Assembly (NCBI GenBank): GCA_030949405.1
Contig: JAUZSN010000002.1
Span: 2,590,553 to 2,654,552, forward strand
Length of the DNA stretch: 64,000 nt
Direction of reading: 5' to 3'
Source: Methylococcales bacterium
GTDB lineage: Bacteria; Pseudomonadota; Gammaproteobacteria; Methylococcales; Methylomonadaceae
Shown here in pieces: positions 7,841 to 17,041 of this stretch. The notes beneath the pieces are model-generated. The model did no database searches. It saw only the letters and a program-made list of their open reading frames with translations, and had not been told where the DNA came from. Every line of letters begins with the position of its first letter. The first letter of the stretch is position 1. The translations under genes and the position numbers were made by a program.

Positions 7841-9001
7841 ATGATGAGTAATGACTTTTTTAGCAGAATGACAACTGAAAATAGGTCTGGTGGCTTAGGC
7901 GGCTCTATTAAAGGCATACTTTTGGGTATTTTTTTATTTATCGTATCTTTTCCACTACTTTGGTGGAATGAAGGTCGCTCTGTTGAACTTTACAATAGCT
8001 TGGTCGAAGGGCAAAAATTAGTTATTTCTGTCTCATCTCAAACCATTAAACCCGCTAATAATGGTCAATTAGTTCATACTCAAGGCTTGGCAATGACCGA
8101 GGAGGTTTTACAGGATGAACCCTTTAATGTCTTTGCAACAGCCATTAAATTATCTCGCCATGTCACCATGTATCAATGGCAAGAAAATAAAACAACCGAA
8201 ACAACGGAAAAAAGGGGCGGAAGTAGGGAAACTAAAATTACCTACACTTACAGTCAAGAATGGCACGATACATACATTGATTCTAAAAAATTCAACAACA
8301 CGGAATATCACAACCCGCCTATAATCTATCCGAATAAAACGCTGCAAGCGACCCAAGTAAAATTGGGGGCTTATCAGTTAAATACCCAGCAGATTAAAAA
8401 AATTAACCAAAAAATTCCTTTGAGTCTTCACAATAGTCATCCCCCTGCCCTGCTCGCCAATAAAAAACTCACTTTAGTAGGAAATGAACTTTATTTAGGC
8501 TTTGATACCAATAATCCTGAAATTGGGGACATGCGAATTAACTTTCAAGTTGTTAACGCCACAACGATTAGCTTAATTGCCCAACAACAAGATAATCATT
8601 TTTTAGCCTATCAAACCGAGGCGGGAAGCCCTATCGACTTATTAAAATTAGGCTTAATGGATGCAACCGCCCTATTCAACGCAGAGCATAGAGAAAATAC
8701 AGTAATCACGTGGGCCGTTCGTTTCGGGGGCGCATTCATCATGTGGTGGGGCTTGGTCATCATTTTTAAACCCGCGGCTGTTTTGGGACGTATTATCCCC
8801 ATTTTAGGCGATTTAATTTCAATGGGGACCAAAGTATTCGCTTTTTTAATCACACTCCCCTGCGCGATGTTAACAATTGCATTAGCGTGGGTAGCTTATC
8901 GCCCCTTATTAGCAATGGGGTTAATCACCATCGCCGTTCTAGCTATTATCGCTATTAAACTTATCTCCGATAAAAAATTTCGTGGAATCTCTACCCAGTA
9001 A
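7841..9001 (+). CDS. TMEM43 (LUMA) family membrane protein
   Basis: A 386-residue protein: one N-terminal membrane helix (about 25-42, followed by WWNEGRSVE, a signature of the family), a large extracytoplasmic domain (about 45-275) and three or four C-terminal helices (about 283-378). This layout and the RSVE motif match the TMEM43/DUF1625 family, whose bacterial role is not established. It is a single gene with a convergent neighbour, and a terminator-like hairpin follows. No enzymatic motif is seen. Confidence 0.8.
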   Translation: MMSNDFFSRMTTENRSGGLGGSIKGILLGIFLFIVSFPLLWWNEGRSVELYNSLVEGQKLVISVSSQTIKPANNGQLVHTQGLAMTEEVLQDEPFNVFATAIKLSRHVTMYQWQENKTTETTEKRGGSRETKITYTYSQEWHDTYIDSKKFNNTEYHNPPIIYPNKTLQATQVKLGAYQLNTQQIKKINQKIPLSLHNSHPPALLANKKLTLVGNELYLGFDTNNPEIGDMRINFQVVNATTISLIAQQQDNHFLAYQTEAGSPIDLLKLGLMDATALFNAEHRENTVITWAVRFGGAFIMWWGLVIIFKPAAVLGRIIPILGDLISMGTKVFAFLITLPCAMLTIALAWVAYRPLLAMGLITIAVLAIIAIKLISDKKFRGISTQ

Positions 9002-9010
9002 AAAGGCTAT

Positions 9011-9046
9011 CAGTGGGGATCAATAAACTATTATTAATCGCCCACT
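9011..9046. terminator. Hairpin between convergent genes, possible bidirectional terminator
   Basis: CAGTGGG (9011) pairs with CCCACTG (9040). A second, AT-only stem (AAAAATAAAA at 9053 with TTTTATTTTT at 9070) follows. Both lie between the convergent TMEM43-like and rhomboid genes and could serve as terminators for each. Confidence 0.45.
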
Positions 9047-9090
9047 GAATTTAAAAATAAAAAATCGAGTTTTATTTTTAGTTGAAAATT

Positions 9091-9792
9091 TTATTCATAG
9101 CTCGGTTGTACAAAATCATCACGTAGAAATAAACGGTATAAAACCGCCCCTGCTACAAACCCACTGATATGCGCCCACCAAGCAACCCCCGAACTTTCAC
9201 CTTCAAAAAAAATAGAAGTGGTCGCTTCTTGTATTTGTAAGATCATCCAAAAACCTAAAAAAGCAATTGCAGGGATTTCCACAAAAATAGGTAATAATAA
9301 AATAGGAATCCAAACAACCACCCGTGCATAAGGAAACAAGAAGAAATACGCCCCTAAAACACCCGCAATAGCCCCTGATGCCCCAACGACTGGAATCGCT
9401 AATTCAGATGAAAAAAACCATTGAGTTAACATTGAAATAACCCCACATGCCAAGTAAAAGGCTAGAAATTTCCAATGCCCCATACTATCTTCTATATTTT
9501 TAGCAAAAATCCAAATAAACCAACTATTAATAATTAAATGTAACCAACCGCCATGTAAAAATAAACCACTTAAAAATGAAAGCCCATAATCTCTAGGAAA
9601 TCCAAAATTTACAGCCCATTGAGGATCATAATAACGTAACGGCACCATCCCATAAAAATACAAAATAAAATGCTGTTGTTGTAAGTCCATTAAAAACTTC
9701 ATACTCAAAAAAACAACAATGCAACTCGCCATTAACACCCAACTAATGTACGGGCGCGTGCGACTAGGAATGGAATCTCTAATAGGTATCAT
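9091..9792 (-). CDS. Rhomboid-family intramembrane serine protease
   Basis: A 233-residue six-helix membrane protein. The HGGWLHLIINSWFIWIF segment, the catalytic serine in GASGAIAGVLGAYF and the catalytic His in WWAHISGFVAG are all present, so an active Ser/His dyad is expected. The size matches the short bacterial rhomboids that cleave membrane substrates. It is the last gene of a likely three-gene unit (MFS/SpeE fusion, lpxD, rhomboid), 30 bp after lpxD. Substrate unknown. Confidence 0.9.
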   Translation of the reverse strand: MIPIRDSIPSRTRPYISWVLMASCIVVFLSMKFLMDLQQQHFILYFYGMVPLRYYDPQWAVNFGFPRDYGLSFLSGLFLHGGWLHLIINSWFIWIFAKNIEDSMGHWKFLAFYLACGVISMLTQWFFSSELAIPVVGASGAIAGVLGAYFFLFPYARVVVWIPILLLPIFVEIPAIAFLGFWMILQIQEATTSIFFEGESSGVAWWAHISGFVAGAVLYRLFLRDDFVQPSYE

Positions 9793-9822
9793 TTAGCTCA
9801 CCTCAAGAAAGAGCAATAAAAA

Positions 9823-10857
9823 TTATTTTTCTAAGTGGTCTACTCGACTTTCTAAATTTTTAAACTTTTTTAATAACAAAGGCAGTTTTGTTAAGGCCGC
9901 CAATTCTCGCCATGCTATTTTTCTATCTTTTGCAGGAAATCCAAACACCTGAGAACCTGCTTTTATATCTTGTGAAACCCCACTTCTGGCCATAACAACC
10001 GCTTGTTGTCCAATAGTCACATGATCTGCAATGCCCGAACTCCCCGCTAAGATGGCCCCATCTTCAATAACACACGAACCTGAAATTCCTGATTGTCCGC
10101 AAATAATAACATTTCGTCCCACTTTATTGTTATGGCCTAATTGGACTAAGTTATCAACTTTACTGCCCGCGCCTATCCTAGTAGAGCCTAATGCCCCTCT
10201 ATCAACACACGTATTTGCTCCAATTTCGACATCATTTTCAATCACCACATTACCGACATGAGGAACTTTGATATGCTGATTATCACGATATTTATAACCA
10301 AAGCCGTCCGCGCCAATGACGGTTCCTGAGTGAATAATAACATTATCGCCAATTCGGGTATCATCATAAATTACGACTTGCGGATAAATTCGACAGTTTT
10401 TACCTATTTTTACATTCGAGCCTATTTGTACATTCGCTAAAATATGCGTGTTATCCCCTATTTCACTCTTTTCATCTATACTGGTAAATGCGCCAATATG
10501 AAGGGCTTCCCCCAAAACAACATCCTTTGCTATCACCGTTTGTGAGGCTATTTTAGCAACTCTTTTTTTGGATGGATGAAGTGCCGTCACCGCCTTTAAA
10601 AAACTTATTTCAGGATCGGCACAGATTAATAACGCCATTCCTTCAGGTGCATCGTCTAGCAAAAACTTATCTGAAACAAAACACGCGGAAGCCTTATTTT
10701 TTTTTAAATATTTAGCGTACTTGGGACTGCTTAAAACCGTGACCTGATTTTCTGTAGCCTCCATAATATCTGCGGCGGCGGTAATCTGGGTATCAGGGTT
10801 TCCATTACTCAGCTGCGCTTGACACAACTTACTCAGTGTTTCGATAGTCAACGTCAT
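9823..10857 (-). CDS. lpxD: UDP-3-O-acylglucosamine N-acyltransferase (LpxD)
   Basis: A 344-residue enzyme of lipid A synthesis that transfers the second 3-hydroxyacyl chain from ACP to UDP-3-O-acyl-glucosamine. The N-terminal UDP-binding domain (about 1-100) is followed by a left-handed beta-helix of hexapeptide repeats (about 105-310, for example IGDNVIIHSGTVIGADGFGY) carrying the conserved His of QLGHNNKVG, and a C-terminal helix. The start lies one base after the stop of the upstream MFS/SpeE fusion, so the two are almost certainly co-transcribed. It is not next to lpxA or fabZ, where lpxD usually sits, so it may be a second copy. Confidence 0.93.
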   Translation of the reverse strand: MTLTIETLSKLCQAQLSNGNPDTQITAAADIMEATENQVTVLSSPKYAKYLKKNKASACFVSDKFLLDDAPEGMALLICADPEISFLKAVTALHPSKKRVAKIASQTVIAKDVVLGEALHIGAFTSIDEKSEIGDNTHILANVQIGSNVKIGKNCRIYPQVVIYDDTRIGDNVIIHSGTVIGADGFGYKYRDNQHIKVPHVGNVVIENDVEIGANTCVDRGALGSTRIGAGSKVDNLVQLGHNNKVGRNVIICGQSGISGSCVIEDGAILAGSSGIADHVTIGQQAVVMARSGVSQDIKAGSQVFGFPAKDRKIAWRELAALTKLPLLLKKFKNLESRVDHLEK

Positions 10858-10858
10858 A

Positions 10859-13120
10859 TTATTTCCAAATATCTAAAATGTTGGTGAAATCATCAGTCCA
10901 TGGTTTCATATTAAAATACAGTGGGAGTTTCTGCCAATGACCAAGCCCATTTTTATCTAAACGTGCTAGGGTTTTAGGGTCTTTAGCCATAACCACCCAG
11001 TCTGTTGCGACCACTAAAGGCGCAGGATTTTTAGGTTTAAACTCTTGAATTAAGGCCGCTAATTTTAGCTGCTTTGCATGATCGGCAATTACTTTTTTAA
11101 TCTCTAAATGACGATTAGTAATATGAAAGGCTAGAATTCCTGTCGGTTTTAATTTATCAAAATAAAGCCCCATCGCTTCCTGAGTCAGCAAATGAATAGG
11201 AACCGAATCTGAACTAAAGGCATCTAAAATTAATAAATCAAATTTTTCGGCGGGTTCATTTTTTAACGATAACCGCGCATCCCCAATACGCATCGTTGCA
11301 TTTTTTGCACACAAGGATAAATAATCAAAATACTTGGGATTCTTTGCAATATCAACCACCAAAGGATCAATTTCATAAAAAGTCCAATTTTGTTGCGGCT
11401 TTGCATAGCAGGCTAATGCGCCCGCCCCTAATCCTACGGAACCAATGACCCATTGATTATTATCCGTGTCAAAAGCTTTAAACAACTGCCCCATCGGTCC
11501 TGGACGGCTATAATAGGTTAAAGGAATTTGTTTTAAATGAGAGGGCAATCGTTGTGCGCCATGCTTAGTGGTTCCATGAAATAATTCATGATATTTTTCA
11601 GGTTGATTGGTTTCATTTCTAAGTACCGCTTCTCGAACTGAAAAAACACCAAAAAAGCTACGTTTTTGATAAAGGGTATGAGACAGTGAGCTGTGCAACC
11701 CAATACTAAAAAATAACAACGTCCCCGTTAATAATGCCAAGGTCACCGCTTGTTTTCTAAAAGCGTACGTTAAGCCTGCAAATAAAATTAACCCACCGCC
11801 AATACTGTCTAAGTAGTTTGGAAAATCATCAACAAACGTATAAATGCTTAACCCCACGATAAACACTAAAAGAGGAAAAACCCCTTGTAAGGCCACTCGT
11901 TTTAATCGCTCTACATTTAAGTTATCACTGGCTAACACACCAGGGCGAAGGAGTAAGGCCGCCACAATCATAATCGGGTATTCATAAACCGCATTGAATA
12001 TAAAAGGCGCAATAAAGGTATTAAACATACCGCCCAACATCCCTGCAAATGACATAATCAAATAGAAGGTGGTTAGATGGGCCGTAGAGGGCCGTGATTT
12101 TGCTAATTCCCCATGACAAACCATCACGGCTAAGAAAAAAGCCAGTAAATGTAACAATAAATCGAGCCAATACGGTAATAGGGCAGGATTAATAAAGGAG
12201 TACGCAATAAAAGGCAATAAAACCACAGGTTGAAAACTCACCATTAATGGATGAATTTTATCCGCCCATGATGAAAAAACCAACACAAAGGTTAATAAAA
12301 ATAAGGTTAAAGGAATAATCCATAATAATGGAACGGATGCTATATCTGTACTGATAAAGTTGGTTAACCCCAATAACAAACTTGACGGTACAAAAGCAAG
12401 CAGTCCCCAATGAATCTGCCTATAAAGTGTTAATGTTTCCGTTTCCACTTCTATTTTAGGTTCTAATGGCTCAATTGTTTCAGTAACGGGTTCTTGCTTC
12501 GAGGACTGCCATAACAACGCCGCACACGCTAGAATCAAGAGACATAAAAAGACATACCCCCCACTCCAAACTATTTTTTGAGTCGCTAAACCAATCGTCG
12601 GTTCAATCAAAAAAGGGTAACTCAATAACGCTAATAAACTCCCTGAATTACTCGCTGCATACAAATAGTAAGGATCATGACTGGTATCATGTCCCATATT
12701 CGCGAACCATTTTTGCAATAAAGTTGACGTGGTCGAGACCACAAAAAAAGGCAAGCCAATGGCTAATAATAAAACCCACATTAACCAACCTGTCGGGTTA
12801 CTTTCGGTCGGAGGAATAATATTTTCAGGCAACGCAACGGGCAAGGCCAAAAAACTTATCATAATGACCGCAGCATGAATTTGAATTTGTCGATGTTGTT
12901 TTGTCTGTGAGGTCAGCGTATGAGCATACAAATAGCCTAAAAACAAAATGGTTTGATAAAAAACCATGCAGGTATTCCAAACTGCGGGGGAGCCACCTAA
13001 TAAAGGGAGTAATGTTTTTCCAAACATCGGCTGAACAACAAACATCAACGATGCACTGATGAATAAAGTAAAGGCAAATAAAAGAATTAAAGAGAAATTA
13101 CGTTGAGAATTTGGATTCAT
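10859..13120 (-). CDS. Fused membrane transporter-like / spermidine-synthase-like protein
   Basis: A 753-residue fusion. The N-terminal part (about 1-490) has some 12-14 hydrophobic helices and early motifs (SASLMFVVQPMFGKTLLPLLGG) of the fused MFS/spermidine synthase family. The C-terminal part (about 545-745) is a class I methyltransferase fold with GSVGLGAGALACYAK, the acidic YEIDP, the RIGDAR loop and LLILDAFSSDSVPIHLLT of the PABS domain. Substrate is unknown; a polyamine or another aminopropyl/methyl acceptor is possible. It heads the likely operon with lpxD and rhomboid, which hints at an envelope role. Confidence 0.85.
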   Translation of the reverse strand: MNPNSQRNFSLILLFAFTLFISASLMFVVQPMFGKTLLPLLGGSPAVWNTCMVFYQTILFLGYLYAHTLTSQTKQHRQIQIHAAVIMISFLALPVALPENIIPPTESNPTGWLMWVLLLAIGLPFFVVSTTSTLLQKWFANMGHDTSHDPYYLYAASNSGSLLALLSYPFLIEPTIGLATQKIVWSGGYVFLCLLILACAALLWQSSKQEPVTETIEPLEPKIEVETETLTLYRQIHWGLLAFVPSSLLLGLTNFISTDIASVPLLWIIPLTLFLLTFVLVFSSWADKIHPLMVSFQPVVLLPFIAYSFINPALLPYWLDLLLHLLAFFLAVMVCHGELAKSRPSTAHLTTFYLIMSFAGMLGGMFNTFIAPFIFNAVYEYPIMIVAALLLRPGVLASDNLNVERLKRVALQGVFPLLVFIVGLSIYTFVDDFPNYLDSIGGGLILFAGLTYAFRKQAVTLALLTGTLLFFSIGLHSSLSHTLYQKRSFFGVFSVREAVLRNETNQPEKYHELFHGTTKHGAQRLPSHLKQIPLTYYSRPGPMGQLFKAFDTDNNQWVIGSVGLGAGALACYAKPQQNWTFYEIDPLVVDIAKNPKYFDYLSLCAKNATMRIGDARLSLKNEPAEKFDLLILDAFSSDSVPIHLLTQEAMGLYFDKLKPTGILAFHITNRHLEIKKVIADHAKQLKLAALIQEFKPKNPAPLVVATDWVVMAKDPKTLARLDKNGLGHWQKLPLYFNMKPWTDDFTNILDIWK

Positions 13121-13152
13121 GGTTCAATTAAAATATATTTATTATTTTTTGG

Positions 13153-13258
13153 CTACCAACTTAAGACGAGATACTATGGAGCGAGGCTTAACCGTTCGTC
13201 CTGAGTCCAGTCGAAGGGCGGACGGTTAAGCCCAACGTGTCCCATCTTAAGTTGGTAG
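13153..13258. repeat. Long palindromic repeat (MITE/REP-like), about 106 bp
   Basis: CTACCAACTTAAGA and its inverse form the outer arms, with imperfect pairing continuing inward. Nested inside, GGCTTAACCGT at 13184 pairs with the inverse at 13221, around a core with TCCTGAGTCCAGTCGAAGG, a sequence typical of dispersed bacterial palindromes. It fills the gap upstream of the MFS/SpeE fusion. No protein is encoded and no clean target duplication is seen. Confidence 0.7.
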
Positions 13259-13295
13259 TCTATTTTTGTGATACTTAAGACATCTAATTTATAAT

Positions 13296-13401
13296 CCTAA
13301 GGAACGTGCATGAAATAGCGTAGGCAACTTAATTCAAAAACGTTGATAACTCAAGGCTTATAAATTTAAGTTGCATGACTTAATTCGTGCTTATTCCTAA
13401 G
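13296..13401. repeat. Second imperfect hairpin repeat, about 106 bp
   Basis: Left arm: CCTAAGGAACGTGCATGAA ... GGCAACTTAA. Right arm, in inverse: CTTAGGAATAAGCACGAATTAA ... GCAACTTAA. The arms match imperfectly over about 35 bases. With the previous repeat it accounts for most of the 331-bp gene-free stretch 13121-13451. Confidence 0.5.
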
Positions 13402-13451
13402 CAGGGCGTTTTAATAACTTAATGCGGTTCATTTTCTATTTCTTATCGCGA

Positions 13452-14246
13452 CTACTTATTCAAAATAACTTCCAAAACCAATTTACTCCCAAAATACGCT
13501 AAGAGTAAAAGTAAAAAACCGACCAGCGTAAAACGTACCGCTGTTTGTCCTCGCCAACCATAGTTTAATCGCCCCGTTAACAGTGCGGAAAAGATCAGCC
13601 ACGCAACAATGGATAAGACGGTTTTATGAACTAAATGTTGTGCAAATAAATCCTCTATAAATAAAACCCCTGTCAATAATGAGGTCGATAAAAAGATTAA
13701 ACCGATCGTAATCATTTGAAACAAAAGGGATTCCATCGTTTGTAACGCAGGTAAATTTAAAATAAATTTTCGAGGCGGGTGACAGCGTAATTGTTTTTCT
13801 TGAATCGCTAAAAATAAAGCCTGTAGGGCTGCAATACTTAACAAACTAAACGCTATAATTGAGCTAAAAATATGCGCATTCATTTGCCAACTATAAGATT
13901 GAAAACTTGAATACTTATCAGGAAAAATAACATCTAACGCTAATAATAGAGCTGTAAAGGGAAAAATAACGAGACCTAATTTTTCAACAGGTTTCGTTAG
14001 ACTGGCTAAAAGCAATAATAAAACAACTAACGCTGAAATCAAAGAGGCGGTATTAAATAAACTAAAATTGAAATAGTTCATCTGTAAAAAAACCACACCA
14101 AGATAAATAAAATGTACGATAACCGCTAACCAGGCTGAATAAATGGCTATAAATCGTTTTGGTTGTTGGCAAAAACCTTTAATTAAACAAGCACTACCCC
14201 CCAAATAAGCACAAATAGAAAGCAGAGCAAGTAGATTAACATTCAT
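13452..14246 (-). CDS. ypjD: CcsA-like cytochrome c assembly family inner-membrane protein (YpjD)
   Basis: A 264-residue protein with about eight hydrophobic helices. The C-terminal LTGRLNYGWRGQTAVRFTLVGFLLLLLAY and the WQMNAHIFSSIIAFSLL segment match the YpjD/CcsA-like family of the cytochrome c assembly superfamily. In many gammaproteobacteria ypjD stands divergent next to ffh, exactly as here, which supports the call. The haem-handling role of this branch is not proven. Confidence 0.85.
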   Translation of the reverse strand: MNVNLLALLSICAYLGGSACLIKGFCQQPKRFIAIYSAWLAVIVHFIYLGVVFLQMNYFNFSLFNTASLISALVVLLLLLASLTKPVEKLGLVIFPFTALLLALDVIFPDKYSSFQSYSWQMNAHIFSSIIAFSLLSIAALQALFLAIQEKQLRCHPPRKFILNLPALQTMESLLFQMITIGLIFLSTSLLTGVLFIEDLFAQHLVHKTVLSIVAWLIFSALLTGRLNYGWRGQTAVRFTLVGFLLLLLAYFGSKLVLEVILNK

Positions 14247-14401
14247 GATAAAGACTCGTTTAAATTAAGTAAACTAATAAGGGCTTAGGGGTAGGGTATG
14301 GTAATATATTCAGCCTGTTTGTCCTAATGCTCATCATTTCTGATAGATTGATTTTAGCTAAGGATGCGTATTTAAATTGATAAAGACTTAAAAATATAAC
14401 T

Positions 14402-15757
14402 ATGTTTGATAATTTAACCGACCGTTTAAGTGGTACCCTTAAAAAAATAAAAGGTCAGGGCAGACTGACTGATAACAATATAAAAGAAACCTTACGCGAA
14501 GTAAGAATGGCTTTATTAGAAGCCGATGTTGCCTTGCCTGTTGTGACTGATTTTATTGAACGCGTAAAAAACAGAGCCTTAGGTCAAACCGTACAAACAA
14601 GCCTTTCACCTGGACAAGCGTTAGTCAAAGTTGTTCAAGATGAGCTCATCATGGTGATGGGTGAGGCCAATGAAGAACTGGATTTAAAAACCAATCCCCC
14701 CGCCATTATCTTAATGGCCGGTTTACAAGGCGCGGGTAAAACAACCACCGTTGCTAAATTAGGCCTTTGGTTACAAAAAAATAAAAAGAAAAAAGTAGGG
14801 GTTGTTAGTGCCGATGTTTATCGCCCCGCAGCGATCAAACAATTAGAAACTTTAGCGAATGATTTAGACTTAACTTTTTTTGACAGTGATATTAGTCAAA
14901 AACCTGTTGATATCGCCACCAACGCCATAGCCGCCGCTAAAAAGCAGTTTCTTGACGTAGTGATTGTTGATACCGCAGGACGTTTACATATTGATGACGA
15001 AATGATGGGCGAAATCAAAGCCCTTCATGCGGCCATAACCCCTGTTGAAACCTTGTTTGTTGTCGATAGTATGACAGGGCAAGATGCCGCTAACACGGCA
15101 AAAGCATTTAACGATGCCCTCCCTTTAACAGGGGTTGTATTAACCAAAGCTGATGGGGATGCCCGTGGTGGAGCGGCCTTATCGGTTCGGCATATTACAG
15201 GGAAGCCGATTAAATTTATCGGGATGGGTGAAAAAGCGGAGGCTCTTGAACCTTTTTATCCTGAACGTATCGCCTCTCGTATTTTGGGCATGGGGGATAT
15301 GTTATCCCTGATTGAGGAAATAGAGCAAAAAGCGGATAAGAAAAAAGCGGATAAATTAGCCTTAAAAGTCATGAAGGGTAAAGGTTTTGACCTAGAGGAT
15401 TTTCGTGAGCAATTAGAACAAATGCACAACATGGGCGGGGTAAAATCAATGATGGATAAATTACCTGGAATCAATGACGTTCCCGCGCATTTAAAAGATC
15501 AAGTCAATGACAAAGCGTTATCTCGACAAATTGGGGTTATTAATTCAATGACGATGCAAGAACGCCGCACCCCTGATTTAATAAAAGGAAGTCGTAAACG
15601 TCGTATTGCAGAAGGGGCTGGCCAAGAACTACAAGATGTCAATAGAATTTTAAAGCAGTATAAAATGATGCAAAAAATGATGAAACGAATGAAAAAAGGG
15701 AATTTAACCAATATGATGCGCGGCATGAAAAGTAGCCTACGTGGAATGCGTCCTTAA
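14402..15757 (+). CDS. ffh: Signal recognition particle protein Ffh (SRP54)
   Basis: A 451-residue GTPase that binds 4.5S RNA and targets nascent membrane proteins to FtsY. The N domain (1-90) is followed by the G domain with P-loop GLQGAGKTTT (about 107), DTAGR, TKADGDARGG and the closing GMGEKAEALEPF; the Met-rich M domain (about 300-451) carries the SRRRIA-type RNA-binding helix (here GSRKRRIAEGAG) and a run of MMQKMMKRMKKG. Full length and normal. The usual downstream rpsP is absent; a metallohydrolase follows. Confidence 0.98.
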   Translation: MFDNLTDRLSGTLKKIKGQGRLTDNNIKETLREVRMALLEADVALPVVTDFIERVKNRALGQTVQTSLSPGQALVKVVQDELIMVMGEANEELDLKTNPPAIILMAGLQGAGKTTTVAKLGLWLQKNKKKKVGVVSADVYRPAAIKQLETLANDLDLTFFDSDISQKPVDIATNAIAAAKKQFLDVVIVDTAGRLHIDDEMMGEIKALHAAITPVETLFVVDSMTGQDAANTAKAFNDALPLTGVVLTKADGDARGGAALSVRHITGKPIKFIGMGEKAEALEPFYPERIASRILGMGDMLSLIEEIEQKADKKKADKLALKVMKGKGFDLEDFREQLEQMHNMGGVKSMMDKLPGINDVPAHLKDQVNDKALSRQIGVINSMTMQERRTPDLIKGSRKRRIAEGAGQELQDVNRILKQYKMMQKMMKRMKKGNLTNMMRGMKSSLRGMRP

Positions 15758-15775
15758 CCGAATTGAAATTTTAAG

Positions 15776-15813
15776 AGAGCCGCCACTCCTGAATGCTTAA
15801 GATCAACGGCTCT
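15776..15813 (+). terminator. Possible terminator after ffh
   Basis: AGAGCCG and CGGCTCT form a 7-bp stem around a 24-base loop, followed by TTTACT. The loop is long, so the call is tentative, but the position between ffh and the next gene is right. Confidence 0.35.
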
Positions 15814-15841
15814 TTACTATTGACTAACAAAAGAGTCCTTT

Positions 15842-16756
15842 ATGAAACTGTTAAGAATTATTGCTTTATTAGTGATAAGTCAACAAGCGAACGCACTAGA
15901 GGCGTTAACTGTTAACGAAGTCTCTCAAGGTATTTATGTTCATTTTGGAAAGCACCAAGTACCCGATACCAAAAATCATGGGGCTATTGCAAACATAGGG
16001 TTTATTGTCGGTAAAAAATGTGTTGCGGTCATTGATTCAGGCGGTAATCCGACGCAAGGGGCCGCCTTAAAAAAAGCCATTACCCAAACGACTAGCACGC
16101 CTGTTTGTTATGTCATTAATACCCATGTTCACCCCGATCATATTTATGGCAACCGTGCGTTTAAAACCGCTGGGGTTGAATTTGTAGGTCATCATAAATT
16201 AGCCAGAGCTATGGCTGTTCGTCGTGATTATTATTTAGATAAAGCGGCTGAATCACTGGCCATCAACCTAAACATTCATGACATTATCCCCCCAACAATT
16301 AATGTAGAAGACCATTTGACACTTGATCTAGGCGGACGTAAATTAGAGTTAACCGCCCACCCAACCGCTCACACCGATAATGATCTCAGCATTTATGACA
16401 AACAGACCCAAACTCTCTGGTTATCTGATTTATTATTTCGGGAACATATCCCTGTCCTAGATGGGAGCATCAATGGCTGGTTAGCTGAATTAGCACGTTT
16501 AGAAAAGCAATCGTATGACTATGTGATTCCAGGGCATGGTGCGCTTGTGACCGATTGGAAACATAGCTTACAACCTCAAAAACGTTATTTAACCTTATTG
16601 CGTGATGAAATTCGAGTGATGATAAAACAGGGTAAATTCTTGGAAGAGGCGGTTGAATCCGTCGCCTATTCTGAAAAAAACCGCTGGAAATTATTTGAAC
16701 AGTTTCATCGTAAAAATATCACAGCCGCCTTTGCAGAATTAGAATGGGAAGACTAA
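15842..16756 (+). CDS. Exported metallo-beta-lactamase-fold hydrolase, quinoprotein-relay (SoxH-like) type
   Basis: A 304-residue protein with a short signal peptide (about 1-18) and an MBL fold: the zinc motif THVHPDH (about 97-103), a second-site His in HPTAHTDNDLSIY, and the later PGHG His. Family resemblance is to the quinoprotein relay system zinc metallohydrolases found beside PQQ-dependent dehydrogenases; this fits a methanotroph, where methanol dehydrogenase uses PQQ, but no quinoprotein gene is next to it here. The substrate is unknown. Its stop overlaps the convergent slyX stop by three bases. Confidence 0.75.
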   Translation: MKLLRIIALLVISQQANALEALTVNEVSQGIYVHFGKHQVPDTKNHGAIANIGFIVGKKCVAVIDSGGNPTQGAALKKAITQTTSTPVCYVINTHVHPDHIYGNRAFKTAGVEFVGHHKLARAMAVRRDYYLDKAAESLAINLNIHDIIPPTINVEDHLTLDLGGRKLELTAHPTAHTDNDLSIYDKQTQTLWLSDLLFREHIPVLDGSINGWLAELARLEKQSYDYVIPGHGALVTDWKHSLQPQKRYLTLLRDEIRVMIKQGKFLEEAVESVAYSEKNRWKLFEQFHRKNITAAFAELEWED

Positions 16757-16962
16757 TAATGAGGCGGGGGCTGGTTATCATCCGACGAGGTTGATTCCAT
16801 ATTATCCGCCAGTGTTTGCTGGCGTTGATGCAACAGTGTTAATGAATTTTCTAAACGATAAAGTTGTTTTTGTTGGTCACTAATAATATCATTCAGTGAA
16901 TGCAGCAAATCTTCTTGGTACGCTACTTTAATTTCCAGCTCAATTATTCGCGTTTCACTCAT
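16753..16962 (-). CDS. slyX: SlyX family protein
   Basis: A 69-residue coiled-coil protein (MSETRIIELEIKVAYQEDLL...) ending in an acidic, Pro-rich tail (PPPHY), the standard SlyX pattern. Function unknown. The ATG at 16962 was chosen because AAGGAG lies just before it; a longer reading from 17007 would run into the upstream terminator. It overlaps the convergent hydrolase at the stop codons. Confidence 0.88.
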   Translation of the reverse strand: MSETRIIELEIKVAYQEDLLHSLNDIISDQQKQLYRLENSLTLLHQRQQTLADNMESTSSDDNQPPPHY

Positions 16963-16989
16963 AATTTTTTCAGACTCCTTAAAAATAAA

Positions 16990-17015
16990 AAACCCCGATA
17001 AAATCATCGAGGCTT
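16990..17015 (-). terminator. Rho-independent terminator of the Fae-like gene
   Basis: On the minus strand CCTCGAT pairs with ATCGGGG around GATTTT, followed by a run of T. It lies about 30 bp after the stop of the Fae-family gene and just before slyX. Confidence 0.75.
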
Positions 17016-17041
17016 TAAAAAAATACCTTTAAAAACGGAAA

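Noticed and set aside
13153-13258. Insertion with target duplication
   Set aside because: The flanks share only T-rich sequence of unequal length, so no reliable duplication can be claimed.
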